DNA of 64,000 nt from Veillonella sp. DNF00869 (GCF_001553345.1 NZ_KQ960765.1:31587-95586); one strand, 5' to 3'. Shown: positions 54,701-62,570, numbered from the stretch's first letter. Numbers and translations are program-made. The notes: generated by a model from the letters alone, not told the origin.

Positions 54701-56045
54701 ACAAGGGATGATCAAGAAAGCGGATTCTTCTATTAAAGTGCGTGGTAAATTACCTTTAAGTGCATTGGTAACCAATGAATATGTGTCTGATGATGCGAGT
54801 AAGCAATTTGATGTTTATGTGGATATGAATGAAGCGAACTTGTCAGTACTTCCGTTGATGTTTAAAGAGGTACAGTCTGGAGAAGGGGCTATTCGTGGTA
54901 TTGTTCATGTAACAGGAAACTCTGCGAATGTATTAGCTGATGGTACGATAGAATTAGCGAATGGATCTATGCAGCTCAAATCCTTAAAGAAACCATTGAC
55001 GCAGTTAAAGGGACAGCTATTATTCCGTGGTAATCATGTTGATATTACAGGAAGTACTACCATGGGGAAAGGTAATGCTGGCGTATCTGGAAATATAGGA
55101 TGGACAGGTTCTCGAATTACTTCTTATGATGGTGCATTACAAATGAAAGGTATAGAAATTGGTCATGAATTTTATACCGGCCCATTGGAAGGCGAATTGT
55201 ATATAATCAATAGAAATGATTTGCCAACCTTAGTAGGTGTCATCAACCTCCATGATGTGGTGGGATCTATACCTTTATCCTTTAGTAGTTCAGAGACATC
55301 GATTCCATTGGGACTAGATGTGACTATCCATGCTAAAAACAATGTGAGATTATATAATCCATTGCTTTATGATATGTACTTACAAGGGCAGGTAAAATTT
55401 GAAGGTACCTTAGGAGAACCAAAGGCAAGCGGCAAGTTATCTGTGAATAAAGGGCATGTAAAATATTTGAAAAATCGCTTTAAAATTACTGAAGGGCAAG
55501 CTAAGTTTGTCACAGGTAGTGTGATTCCTGAACTGAATGTACGAAGTATGGCGAATGTAAAGAACTATCGTGTATCCTTGCAAGCAGAAGGACCTGCTAC
55601 ACAGATGAGATTAAAACTGACTTCGGAACCTAATTTATCGGAACGTCAAATTATTTCTTTGTTGACTTTTGGACGTAATGTAGGTAATGCCAGTGGTGTT
55701 ACATCGGATGATGCGAATGCATTGCTTACCTCTAGTTTACAGTCCTTGGCTTTTGGGTATATTGAAGATGTGTTGCAAGATACATTGGGCTTAGATTTGG
55801 TGAATATTACTACAGGCTCTTTGGATGGAAAAGACTCTCGTGATTTCCAAGAGAAAAATAACTTTAATGTGACCATAGGTAAATATGTAGTTCCAGATTT
55901 GATGGTTACCTTAACTAGAGGGCTAAAAAACGATCATGTATCATATGGTTTTCAGTATGATATCAATCGTAATGTTAGTGCTACAGGGTGGTTTAATAAT
56001 GAAAATAAACGCTATTTAGGGGCGCAGTGGCGCTATCGATTCTAA
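51771..56045 (+). CDS. tamB: TamB-like AsmA-family intermembrane transport protein
   Basis: A 1424-residue protein with an N-terminal membrane anchor (about residues 4-24). It then has over 1100 residues of repeating beta-strand units (GDLTVEGQGG, VTGHVSNVKASADV, VNGYVKAWDG patterns) that form the hydrophobic groove of TamB/AsmA-type bridges. The C-terminal DUF490 domain (about 1060-1424) has EPNLSERQIISLLTFGRN and ends in GAQWRYRF. Such proteins span the periplasm and move phospholipids to the outer membrane. No tamA gene is adjacent. GAGGT precedes the ATG. Its place in an mla operon links two lipid-transport routes. Confidence 0.95.
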   Translation: MKGKHWLLGIVLSGCVAGVGFGLQPLSETYVGPYVQEQLHTALNGTVSYSSFHIGWDGSVQMKDLSVEDAKGQSVLIADALTVSIQWLKVLQYPFGQISPDALVGTITVSSPHVNVVQDETGQWNILQLVKERDSEEPSQFSGLLRVENGTISLFLPQATPLLLSDVNGTVLGDGGHMLDGVVDAHIGKDQIHSKIQWALDGSGDRAFYVETPHLDIAPIVTRISLPTAVSSMTGDLTDVALTVTQRGGFWYGEGGLSLHNVGTTIQDHRLTSGKGKLQIHGDVLFLDGIETNVNDEYLRVNGTIHHIFDEDPTLQLSVGLKEWNLASQLPMTGYITADALVTGHVSNVKASADVEVRDITYEGMTVNRGKGHLSYGDQVIHVRDAELNMQGGTVKGTGSYHIDTKDFLAQLNLQNVSLYGLPLGGQSSVQGSVSGDLTVEGQGGVISNVVGSVRGRQIGYQSILVDTLDASVSWDGTQLVVPYMNGNWSRGTFTGSGRLGNGTFGLSLYGTHIGLEQFNGWSPKPLGGTVSMEANLQGSLENPTGTVTIAGDALSYGVTQFDRMFVKANIEDKKLHILDGDLEYKKSIYDVRGTINLDGDQDVDIKGSAKDVRIEDILPNFTDIPMTGWIHTDVHIEGTLQRPKVNGYVKAWDGSIYGKLFESIEGSYAYKDGHLHLPRLDITTYGSSIVVDGDIQNKQLDINFVGDAVPIEPFIRDAGLNMVGYVGAEGHLGGTVDAPIFEGVVQSDVMQVKDTTLHDISGAVYITPKVVHLQGLTFTGSGTSQYEVKGGVQLDESKRLFGYVRVRDGELQQLLALSNANVPDVNGKLQATIDLGGTSDSPRLDVKGSLENTTIRDEVVGTATLDVGYGGRTIDIRTFNLPIKEGLIAGKGKADLDGVTDIQLVASKVPVGTILPIVTSDVNGQGNWNFIINVQGPTKSPKVEFSSEIEQAVINGISLDQLSILGNMEDQVVSIQQGMIKKADSSIKVRGKLPLSALVTNEYVSDDASKQFDVYVDMNEANLSVLPLMFKEVQSGEGAIRGIVHVTGNSANVLADGTIELANGSMQLKSLKKPLTQLKGQLLFRGNHVDITGSTTMGKGNAGVSGNIGWTGSRITSYDGALQMKGIEIGHEFYTGPLEGELYIINRNDLPTLVGVINLHDVVGSIPLSFSSSETSIPLGLDVTIHAKNNVRLYNPLLYDMYLQGQVKFEGTLGEPKASGKLSVNKGHVKYLKNRFKITEGQAKFVTGSVIPELNVRSMANVKNYRVSLQAEGPATQMRLKLTSEPNLSERQIISLLTFGRNVGNASGVTSDDANALLTSSLQSLAFGYIEDVLQDTLGLDLVNITTGSLDGKDSRDFQEKNNFNVTIGKYVVPDLMVTLTRGLKNDHVSYGFQYDINRNVSATGWFNNENKRYLGAQWRYRF

Positions 56046-56058
56046 AGGAGGTGAAGGT

Positions 56059-56694
56059 ATGCTTAATGATTATATTGCCAGTGTGGATAAAATTGAATTA
56101 TTGTCATGGGAAGAAGAACAACAGCTTTGGAAATCCTATGAAGAACATGAAGATATGCAGGCTCGCATGACGATCATAGAGCATTACCAACCATTAGTAT
56201 TGAAAGAAGCCAATGTATATCAATCCTCTAAGATAGATATGATGGATTGCATTCAAGAGGGAACGATTGGCCTAATTGAGGCAGTAGAGCGCTATGACTC
56301 CCAAAAAGGAGTAGCTTTTTCCCTCTATGCAGTGCATCGTATTCGTGGACGCATATTAGACTATCTTCGCAAAGAAGGTAAGGAAGGCATTGTGTTACAA
56401 ACTGAATCAGAAGATGGAGAAACTTGGTGGGAACAACTGCCTGCAGAGGGACCTTCTACAGAAATTGTTTGCGAGGAACGCATGTATGGGGATATGGTAA
56501 CCTCTGCCATGAAACAGTTGCCTTTAGCGGAGCAACATGTAGTGGAAGAAGTGTATTACAAAGATCACAGTGTAGCATCTATTGCAGACACAATGGAGTG
56601 CAGTCATAGTTATATTCATCGTTTGCGAAGAAAAGGCTTAGCCCGGCTCAAAGGTTTGTTAGAAACGGCTAAAGAGACATGGGATAAAAGTTGA
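56059..56694 (+). CDS. Sigma-70-family sigma factor
   Basis: A 211-residue alternative sigma factor. Region 2 is recognisable at about residues 28-115 (HYQPLVLKEANVYQ, DMMDCIQEGTIGLIEAVERYDSQKGVAFSLYAVHRIRGRILDYLRKE), and region 4 at about 150-205 (LPLAEQHVVEEVYYKDHSVASIADTMECSHSYIHRLRRKGLARLKG). The intervening segment is short and acidic, without region 3. This is the FliA/SigF-like arrangement, but no motility or sporulation genes are near. It begins 13 nt after tamB with AAAGGAGGTG ahead, as last gene of the envelope operon, and no anti-sigma gene follows. A link to envelope stress is plausible, not shown. Confidence 0.9.
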   Translation: MLNDYIASVDKIELLSWEEEQQLWKSYEEHEDMQARMTIIEHYQPLVLKEANVYQSSKIDMMDCIQEGTIGLIEAVERYDSQKGVAFSLYAVHRIRGRILDYLRKEGKEGIVLQTESEDGETWWEQLPAEGPSTEIVCEERMYGDMVTSAMKQLPLAEQHVVEEVYYKDHSVASIADTMECSHSYIHRLRRKGLARLKGLLETAKETWDKS

Positions 56695-56726
56695 TGCTAA
56701 TGTTCAAGTCTTAAGATCATATACAT

Positions 56727-56781
56727 AGTACTACTCAATGACCAGTTCTCGGACAGGGTGCAGAGAGTAGTACTTTTTTTA
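56727..56781 (+). terminator. Terminator of the mla-tolC-tamB-sigma operon
   Basis: A 10-bp stem AGTACTACTC/GAGTAGTACT, a 28-nt loop and seven Ts. Confidence 0.85.
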
Positions 56782-56811
56782 TAGGGAATTAATTACATCG
56801 AAAAAAATCGC

Positions 56812-56840
56812 TTGACAGATATATAGTTTGGAGTTACTAT
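56812..56840 (+). promoter_or_regulatory. Promoter of the thrS T-box transcript
   Basis: Perfect TTGACA at 56812-56817, a 17-bp spacer and TACTAT at 56835-56840. Confidence 0.65.
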
Positions 56841-56847
56841 ATTTGTA

Positions 56848-57098
56848 TTATACATATAGAACAGTGATGCGAAGGACATGACCCTAACCATCTATACTTT
56901 CAGAGAAAGATACCTTGGCTGTGAGTATCTAGTGTAGACTTAGACGTTACCACCTTCAAACTGGTTTGGTGAAGGCTTAGCTTGTAATCAAATCCGTGTG
57001 GACCCGTTATCGTCCGTAAGAGTGAGTCCTATCAATAGGGGCTAACTAGGGTGGAACCGCGAAGATCTTCGTCCCTTGTGTGGGAGAAGGTCTTTTTT
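56848..57098 (+). promoter_or_regulatory. T-box riboswitch upstream of thrS
   Basis: A leader of about 250 nt with stem I (GCGAAGGACATGACCC region), the T-box sequence AACTAGGGTGGAACCGCGA at 57044-57062, and an overlapping terminator (57062-57098). Uncharged tRNA-Thr should pair with the T-box and open the terminator. The specifier codon was not fixed with certainty; an ACC in CGTTACCACC near 56945-56954 is a candidate for Thr. Confidence 0.9.
57062..57098 (+). terminator. Regulated terminator of the T-box leader
   Basis: AAGATCTTCGTCCC pairs with GGGAGAAGGTCTTT with G-T pairs, and seven Ts follow. Its 5' arm overlaps the antiterminator. Confidence 0.85.
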
Positions 57099-57161
57099 TG
57101 TTGGTAAAAAAGTATTGCCATCCCCAATGGCATAGTAGTATTAGACCTAGGGAGGTAACCT

Positions 57162-59072
57162 ATGAGTGAAGTAAATATCATTTTACCTGATGGAAGTTCT
57201 AAAGCTTTTGCAGCTGGAACTACATTGGGTGAAGCAGTAAAACAAATTTCAAACAGCTTAGCAAAAAAAGTATTAGCCGCTGATGTAAATGGAGAATTAA
57301 CAGACCTTCGTGAAGTATTGGTGGAAGGTTCTAAGGTAAGTTTTTTAACATTTGCAGAAGATGGTGGTAAACATGCATTCCGTCATACAGCATCTCATGT
57401 GATGGCGCAAGCAGTAAAACGTTTGTGGCCTGATGCGCAATTGGCCATTGGACCAGCCATCGAGAACGGTTTCTACTATGACATCGATATGGAACATAAA
57501 TTAGTGCCAGAAGATTTACCGAAAATCGAAGCGGAAATGAGCCGTATTGTAAAAGAAAACTTGCCTATCGAAAAAGTATTGATGGAACGTCAAGAAGCAC
57601 TAGATTTCTTCGCAGCTAAACATGAAAATTATAAAGTAGAGTTAATCAATGATTTGCCTGCTGATGCAGTGATTTCTGCGTACAAACAAGGTGAGTTCAC
57701 TGACCTTTGCGCAGGTCCACACTTAGCAAGCACTGGTAAAGTAAAAGCTTTCAAATTACAAAGTATTGCAGGTGCATACTGGCGTGGCGATGAAAAAAAT
57801 AAAATGTTGCAACGTATTTATGGTACTGCTTTTGAAAAGAAAGAAGAACTAGAGGAATACTTACACTTATTAGAAGAAGCAGCTCGTCGTGATCATCGTA
57901 AATTAGGCAAAGAGCTTGGCTTATTCGTTATCAAAGAAGAAGGACCAGGATTCCCATTCTTCTTGCCAAAAGGTATGGTAGTACGAAATGCCTTAGAAGA
58001 TTTCTGGCGTGAAGTACATCATGACTATGATTATGAAGAGGTTCGTACTCCAATCATCTTAAGCCAACATTTGTGGGAAACATCTGGTCACTGGTTCCAT
58101 TACCGTGAAAATATGTACACAACACAAATCGACGGAGCAGAATATGCCATAAAACCAATGAACTGCCCAGGCGGTATCTTGGTGTATGCAAACGATATGC
58201 ATTCCTATCGTGATTTGCCGATTCGTATGGCAGAACTTGGTTTAGTACATCGTCACGAATTGAGCGGTGCTTTACATGGTTTATTCCGTGTACGTAGCTT
58301 TACACAAGATGATGCCCATGTATTCATGACTCCATCTCAAATTAAAGAAGAGTTAATGAGCGTTATCGACTTATTCGGTCGTATCTACTCTCAATTTGGC
58401 TTGTCCTATCATGTAGAGTTAAGTACAAAACCAGAAGGCGCTATTGGCGACGATGCAATCTGGGAATTAGCAACAGAAGCATTGCGTGAAGCGATTGAAG
58501 CAAAAGGTATTCCATATCGTATCAACGAAGGTGATGGTGCGTTCTATGGCCCTAAACTAGATTTCCATATTCGCGATTCTATCGGCCGTACATGGCAATG
58601 TGGTACTATCCAATTGGATATGAACTTGCCAGAACGTTTTAACTTGGAATATATCGCAGAAGATGGTCAAAAACATCGTCCAATCATGATTCACCGTGCA
58701 TGCTTTGGTTCTATGGAACGTTTCATTGGTATCTTGATTGAACACTTTGCAGGGGCGTTCCCAACTTGGATGGCACCAGTACAAGTGAAAATCCTTCCAA
58801 TCAGTGAAAAACATGTCGAATATGCTGAAAAATTACGTAAAGCATTTAAAGATGCCTATGTGCGTGTGGAACTAGATGATCGTAGCGAAAAAATTGGTTA
58901 CAAAATCCGTCAAGCACAAATGGAAAAAGTATCCTACATGCTTGTGGTAGGTGACAAAGAAGTGGAAGAAGGAAAAGTAGCTGTTCGTAAACGTGGCGTA
59001 GGCGAACAAGGTGCGATTCCTTGGGAAGAATTCTTGGCAAATATCCAACAAGAAATTAAAGATCGTGCATAA
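57162..59072 (+). CDS. thrS: Threonyl-tRNA synthetase
   Basis: Charges tRNA-Thr and edits Ser-tRNA-Thr. The 636-residue protein has the N-terminal TGS domain (residues 1-62) and the editing domain with FRHTASHVMAQAVKRLWPDA (near 71-90) and GPHLASTG. The class II core follows with motif 2 (RVRSFTQDDAHVF) and motif 3 (SMERFIGILIEHFAGAFP), and then the anticodon domain from about residue 540. A perfect GGAGGTAACCT precedes the ATG. Expression is controlled by the T-box just upstream. Confidence 0.97.
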   Translation: MSEVNIILPDGSSKAFAAGTTLGEAVKQISNSLAKKVLAADVNGELTDLREVLVEGSKVSFLTFAEDGGKHAFRHTASHVMAQAVKRLWPDAQLAIGPAIENGFYYDIDMEHKLVPEDLPKIEAEMSRIVKENLPIEKVLMERQEALDFFAAKHENYKVELINDLPADAVISAYKQGEFTDLCAGPHLASTGKVKAFKLQSIAGAYWRGDEKNKMLQRIYGTAFEKKEELEEYLHLLEEAARRDHRKLGKELGLFVIKEEGPGFPFFLPKGMVVRNALEDFWREVHHDYDYEEVRTPIILSQHLWETSGHWFHYRENMYTTQIDGAEYAIKPMNCPGGILVYANDMHSYRDLPIRMAELGLVHRHELSGALHGLFRVRSFTQDDAHVFMTPSQIKEELMSVIDLFGRIYSQFGLSYHVELSTKPEGAIGDDAIWELATEALREAIEAKGIPYRINEGDGAFYGPKLDFHIRDSIGRTWQCGTIQLDMNLPERFNLEYIAEDGQKHRPIMIHRACFGSMERFIGILIEHFAGAFPTWMAPVQVKILPISEKHVEYAEKLRKAFKDAYVRVELDDRSEKIGYKIRQAQMEKVSYMLVVGDKEVEEGKVAVRKRGVGEQGAIPWEEFLANIQQEIKDRA

Positions 59073-59168
59073 TCACTGAAATAAACAGGATAGTATAGAG
59101 GCACCTTGCGTGAATCTGATACATGGATCCTAGTGGATTTTTGATGATACAAGTATTGTGTATACATA

Positions 59169-59200
59169 TGAAAAGCATCTTCACAAGAAGGTGCTTTTCA
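59169..59200 (+). terminator. Hairpin after thrS
   Basis: A 13-bp stem TGAAAAGCATCTT with its complement (one G-T pair) and a 6-nt loop. The T tract is inside the 3' arm only. Confidence 0.6.
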
Positions 59201-59268
59201 TCATATAATGGAAATAGAAAGAAATTTGTCTTTCCTTTTCTAGTATTCCGAGTAGAGGTGATGGAATC

Positions 59269-59427
59269 ATGATTACATTTGACGATGCAGAAAAGCAAAA
59301 ATTAAGTCCTGAGGATTTAAAAAAATTAAAGAAGCATAATGATATCAATGAATGGCCGTGTCCATTATCAGATGATATGAAAAAGCAAATGCATGATAGC
59401 TTTAAAGTTGTGCCTAAGAAAAAATAA
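59269..59427 (+). CDS. Small basic protein of 52 residues, unknown
   Basis: A short gene with the strong site AGAGGTG 8 nt before its ATG and a strong terminator 2 nt after the stop. The product starts ITFDDAEKQKLSPEDL and ends with a lysine run. It has many charged residues, one Cys (C31 in NEWPCPLSDDM), and no signal peptide. The NEWPCPLSDDMKKQM segment looks conserved in style, possibly a small metal- or protein-binding motif. I cannot assign a family. Codon use is like the neighbours. Confidence 0.68.
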   Translation: MITFDDAEKQKLSPEDLKKLKKHNDINEWPCPLSDDMKKQMHDSFKVVPKKK

Positions 59428-59428
59428 G

Positions 59429-59473
59429 AAAAAGCCGTAGCGACCGATGATTAGGTTCGCTACGGCTTTTTTT
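59429..59473 (+). terminator. Terminator of the 52-residue gene
   Basis: A stem of about 14 bp, AAAAAGCCGTAGCGA with its complement, an internal loop and eight Ts. Confidence 0.9.
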
Positions 59474-59482
59474 AGAAAAATG

Positions 59483-59513
59483 AAGAAACGCCATACATAG
59501 GATGACGTTTCTT
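59483..59513. terminator. Second small hairpin, possibly terminating the minus-strand SIMPL gene
   Basis: AAGAAACG/CGTTTCTT with a partly paired CCAT/ATGA interior. It lies about 110 nt past the SIMPL stop codon, so the link is loose. Confidence 0.4.
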
Positions 59514-59622
59514 GTGGGGGCTATATTTATATAGTAAGTAATATGTATAACATGCATCATTAGATGTGTATGTGAATGCATATATTTTGGCAATCAGATA
59601 GTTGTATTAAGAGATATAGATT

Positions 59623-60354
59623 CTATTGCAGATAGAATACTACATTTGCTGTTTTGTTGGCGGACATATCTCCCTTCTCTATAGGTGTAGAGCTAGATAA
59701 ATCCATAGATTTTACTGCAAGCATAGCATATCTAGGGTTTACCTCCATAGTCTGTGTGCGTGTAGTTCCTAAGCTTGCGGATTTAACAGGACCTAGTTCG
59801 CGACCAAGAGATTTTGCAATCACTTCCGCTTGGTGGCGTGCATCACTAATGGCAGATGTAGATAATTGATCTTCTATCTCTTGGGATACATCGGTTTGGA
59901 AGGTAAGAGAATTAATATCAGAAGCGCCACTAGCAATAGCTGCGTCGATGGCTTTTCCAATAGAGGATGTGTCATACACCCTTACAACAACAGTGTTGTT
60001 TACATTATAGCCATTTAATTTTGAGTTCCCATCAATGTAATCGTAATTAGGGTTGATAGTAATGTTAGATGTTTGGATATTATTTCTAGATACGCCTAAA
60101 TGTTGTAGGGATGAGATAAGTTTAGACATAATCGCATCATTTTGAGATTTTGCAGATTGAACAGACGTATTTTTGCTAGATACCCCAAGGTTAAGTAATG
60201 CATAGGATGGTGCCACTTGGCGAACAGCTTGGCCTGTGACGGATATTTCTCCAGGGGACATATTTGCAGTCATATCTGCAGCCATAGTGCCCACTGTGGC
60301 AGATGTCATCAGTGCGCCGATAGTGAAAGCTTTCAAAAGCAATGAATGTTTCAT
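59623..60354 (-). CDS. SIMPL (DUF541) domain periplasmic protein
   Basis: A 243-residue exported protein of the SIMPL/DUF541 family (YggE, BP26 type). The signal peptide covers about residues 1-26 (ending MAADM). The domain starts EISVTGQAVRQVAPSYALLNLGVSS and has the central NNIQTSNITINPNYDY and the terminal DARHQAEVIAKSLGRELGPV helix. YggE-type proteins are linked to oxidative-stress protection, but their action is not known in detail. The start at 60354 has AAAGGA at 8 nt on the minus strand. The nitroreductase gene is divergent from it. Confidence 0.92.
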   Translation of the reverse strand: MKHSLLLKAFTIGALMTSATVGTMAADMTANMSPGEISVTGQAVRQVAPSYALLNLGVSSKNTSVQSAKSQNDAIMSKLISSLQHLGVSRNNIQTSNITINPNYDYIDGNSKLNGYNVNNTVVVRVYDTSSIGKAIDAAIASGASDINSLTFQTDVSQEIEDQLSTSAISDARHQAEVIAKSLGRELGPVKSASLGTTRTQTMEVNPRYAMLAVKSMDLSSSTPIEKGDMSANKTANVVFYLQ

Positions 60355-60494
60355 AAAATCGTCCTTTCTATATGATGTACTTGTTGACAAACAAAAAATA
60401 AGTACCCTACAATGGTATATATACAGTACATCTAGTATTTGTTATTATACTACATAAACTATGTGAAAGTATGATGAAGGTTAGGAGTAAAACT

Positions 60495-61235
60495 ATGAAC
60501 CCTATTGATATTATGTTAGATCATAAAAGTATTCGACAATATAAACCGATGCGAGTGTCTCCGCAACATTTGAGTATTTTGTTAGATGTAGCGAAACGGA
60601 CTGCTACAAGCATGGGAATGCAAACTTTCAGTATCATCCGAATTGTAAAGCCTGAAATTAAAGAAGCTATTGCAGCGGTATGCAAACAAGAGTATGTGAA
60701 AGATATGCCTGAGCTATTTGTATTTGTAGTAGATGCATATCGAAATGCACAAATTATGAAAGAAAAAGGACTGGATCTTGATACAGCAAATGATGCAGAT
60801 CGATTCTTCCAAGGGTGGACAGATGCCTGTTTAGCGGCACAAAATATGGTGACTGCAGCAGAGCTAGCAGGATATGGTACAGTATATTTGGGAAGTATCT
60901 TAAACGATGCAGAAAAAATGATTGAAATTTTGAACCTACCTGAATTAACATTCCCTGTAGTAGGACTTGGACTGGGTATGGCAGACCAAAAACCAGCATT
61001 GAAACCACGCATGCCAAGAGAAGCAAATGTATTTGATGATGAATATAGTACGTTTGATAATTATCATGAGCTATTAGAAGATTATGATGAAGAAATGAAT
61101 CAATACTATGATCTTCGTAGTCCTAATTATCCCTTGCCTAAATTTACAGACCAAGTAGTGGGGCGATTACAAATGAAGGATGAGAAGCGCAGTGCCTTGG
61201 TGGAAATTGCAAAAGCTCAAGGGTTTCATTTATAA
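60495..61235 (+). CDS. Nitroreductase-family flavoprotein (NADPH-dependent oxidoreductase)
   Basis: A 246-residue FMN enzyme of the NfsA/FRP subgroup. The N-terminal DHKSIRQYKPMRV motif (about residues 8-20) binds FMN phosphate; the AELAGYGTVYLGSILND and FPVVGLGLGMADQKPALKPRMPREANVF segments are typical of the group. Such enzymes reduce nitro compounds, quinones or flavins with NAD(P)H. TAGGAG precedes the ATG 60495; earlier in-frame ATGs lack a site. Together with the divergent SIMPL gene it may belong to a stress response, by inference. Confidence 0.9.
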   Translation: MNPIDIMLDHKSIRQYKPMRVSPQHLSILLDVAKRTATSMGMQTFSIIRIVKPEIKEAIAAVCKQEYVKDMPELFVFVVDAYRNAQIMKEKGLDLDTANDADRFFQGWTDACLAAQNMVTAAELAGYGTVYLGSILNDAEKMIEILNLPELTFPVVGLGLGMADQKPALKPRMPREANVFDDEYSTFDNYHELLEDYDEEMNQYYDLRSPNYPLPKFTDQVVGRLQMKDEKRSALVEIAKAQGFHL

Positions 61236-61243
61236 TGCTATGT

Positions 61244-61388
61244 AGTCTTTGACGGTCTCATCTGTATATAGCAAAAGGAAACGAGCAACACATTCCTTCA
61301 CAAACGGCACTACGTAATGTTTGTTCAGGAACATGTTGCTCGTTTCTATATTTTGTTTATAAGACTGATATAAGACCGTCATAAGACT
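61244..61388. repeat. Palindromic intergenic repeat, copy A
   Basis: A 145-bp imperfect palindrome. The outer arms are AGTCTT-GACGGTCT at 61244-61258 and AGACCGTC-AT-AAGACT at 61373-61388. Inner arms are GAAACGAGCAACA and TGTTGCTCGTTTC. The loop region holds TCCTTCACAAACGGCACTA, shared with copies C and D. It has the form of a MITE or of a large structured RNA and may also terminate the nitroreductase transcript. Confidence 0.75.
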
Positions 61389-61502
61389 ACTACGCATGAC
61401 TGCATTCTAGGGTGGGGGGCACACCGTGCTCTTCTTGTATTTGTGTGATTTAGTCAATATAATCGCCACAAGGCGTTCTACGCATGACTGTATTCTAGGG
61501 TA
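61389..61502. repeat. Partial repeat copy B with two copies of the tail motif
   Basis: The motif CTACGCATGACTGYATTCTA (Y = C or T) occurs at about 61388 and again at about 61479, each followed by GGGT. Between them lies the 3' arm CGTGCTCTTCTTGTATTTGT, which matches the 3' arm of copy D. The 5' arm is missing, so it looks like a truncated copy next to a full one. Confidence 0.7.
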
Positions 61503-61625
61503 GATAAAAATGTGGTTGAATTACACTTCTAAATGTTGACGGGGTATGTTGACATATATTATGATGAAATTATTAAATATGAAAGTAGAAAATACTTTCT
61601 GTTGAGAGTTTTTAAGGAGGATGTC

Positions 61626-62558
61626 ATGAGAAGAAAGTTATTAGGTCTTACAGTTATGGCCTGTCTTGTGGGAACATCAGTGTTTGCAGCTAATGATGAT
61701 GTAAACAGCCGTTATGCAGCTAGTTATGCGGTGACTAATGCTATTTCAAATGTAATGCAAGGGGATAGTTCAGCAGATTGGATGCAACGTACGAATGTGA
61801 GTGTGAGCTTTCAAAAAAATTGGAAACCTCAATATGAGCTAGAGACTGTGCAACCTTTGACACATGTGGATAAGGATACTAAATCTGTTGTATTTACACA
61901 AGGTCGTGTGGCAAATGGTACAGATTTAGGAACGACAGTGAATGTAGGTGTTGGCTATCGTCAAATGAATGACAGTAAAACATCTATGGTTGGTGTGAAT
62001 GCGTTCTATGACCATGGCTTTAGAAATCATCATAGCCGTGTGAGCGGTGGTGTGGAATATTTCCATGGCCAAAATGAATTCCGTGCGAATGTGTATCGTG
62101 GGTTATCTGATGAACGTGAGATTGATGCAACACATCATGTATTTGAAAAAGTAGTGAATGGCTACGATGTAGGATATGCTTATACATTCAAAGGTGCTGA
62201 ATGGGCAAAAACATATGCTAGTGTATATCGTTGGGATATGAAACATCATGATGATGCTAAAGGCTTCTACGTAGGTGCAGAATTACAAGTGACTCCAAAT
62301 ATTTCTGTAGATTTAGGGTATAATAAAGTACAGCAACAAAAAGGCAGCACTTTCGGAAAAATCATGTATCGTTTAGGTAAATCTCCAGTGGCTTTATGGG
62401 GTGGAAACCGAACTGAAAGTGTAGAACGTACAGTAGAATCAAAATTACTGTCAAAAGTACGTCGCCAAAATAATATTGTTGTAGAACGGTACACAAAAGC
62501 AACAACAGAAGCAGCGGTGAACGATACAACAATTCAATATACGATTCGCGTAATTTAG
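61626..62558 (+). CDS. Stand-alone inverse-autotransporter (intimin/invasin-type) beta-barrel
   Basis: A 310-residue outer-membrane protein. After a signal peptide (residues 1-22, ending VFAAN), most of the chain matches the inverse-autotransporter barrel: TTVNVGVGYRQMNDSKTSMVGVNAFYDHGF, SRVSGGVEYFHGQNEFRANVYRGLSD, and VNGYDVGYAYTF (about residues 98-200). Intimins and invasins continue into large Ig-like passengers; here only about 50 residues follow the barrel (SKLLSKVRRQNNIVVERYT...). It is 12 nt upstream of a secreted protein gene, a possible separate passenger or partner. AAGGAGGA precedes the ATG 61626. Confidence 0.85.
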   Translation: MRRKLLGLTVMACLVGTSVFAANDDVNSRYAASYAVTNAISNVMQGDSSADWMQRTNVSVSFQKNWKPQYELETVQPLTHVDKDTKSVVFTQGRVANGTDLGTTVNVGVGYRQMNDSKTSMVGVNAFYDHGFRNHHSRVSGGVEYFHGQNEFRANVYRGLSDEREIDATHHVFEKVVNGYDVGYAYTFKGAEWAKTYASVYRWDMKHHDDAKGFYVGAELQVTPNISVDLGYNKVQQQKGSTFGKIMYRLGKSPVALWGGNRTESVERTVESKLLSKVRRQNNIVVERYTKATTEAAVNDTTIQYTIRVI

Positions 62559-62570
62559 GGGGATAGAGTG

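Larger units (their letters stand above)
61236..61625 (+). other. 390-nt intergenic region made mostly of palindromic repeats
   Basis: No gene was found. It contains repeat copies A and B (listed separately), then about 120 nt of AT-rich leader with the ribosome site AAGGAGGA of the barrel gene. Confidence 0.75.

Noticed and set aside
61388..61502. CRISPR array suggested by the repeated CTACGCATGACT motif
   Set aside because: There are only two copies about 90 nt apart with imperfect identity, no regular spacers and no cas genes; it fits the palindromic repeat family better.
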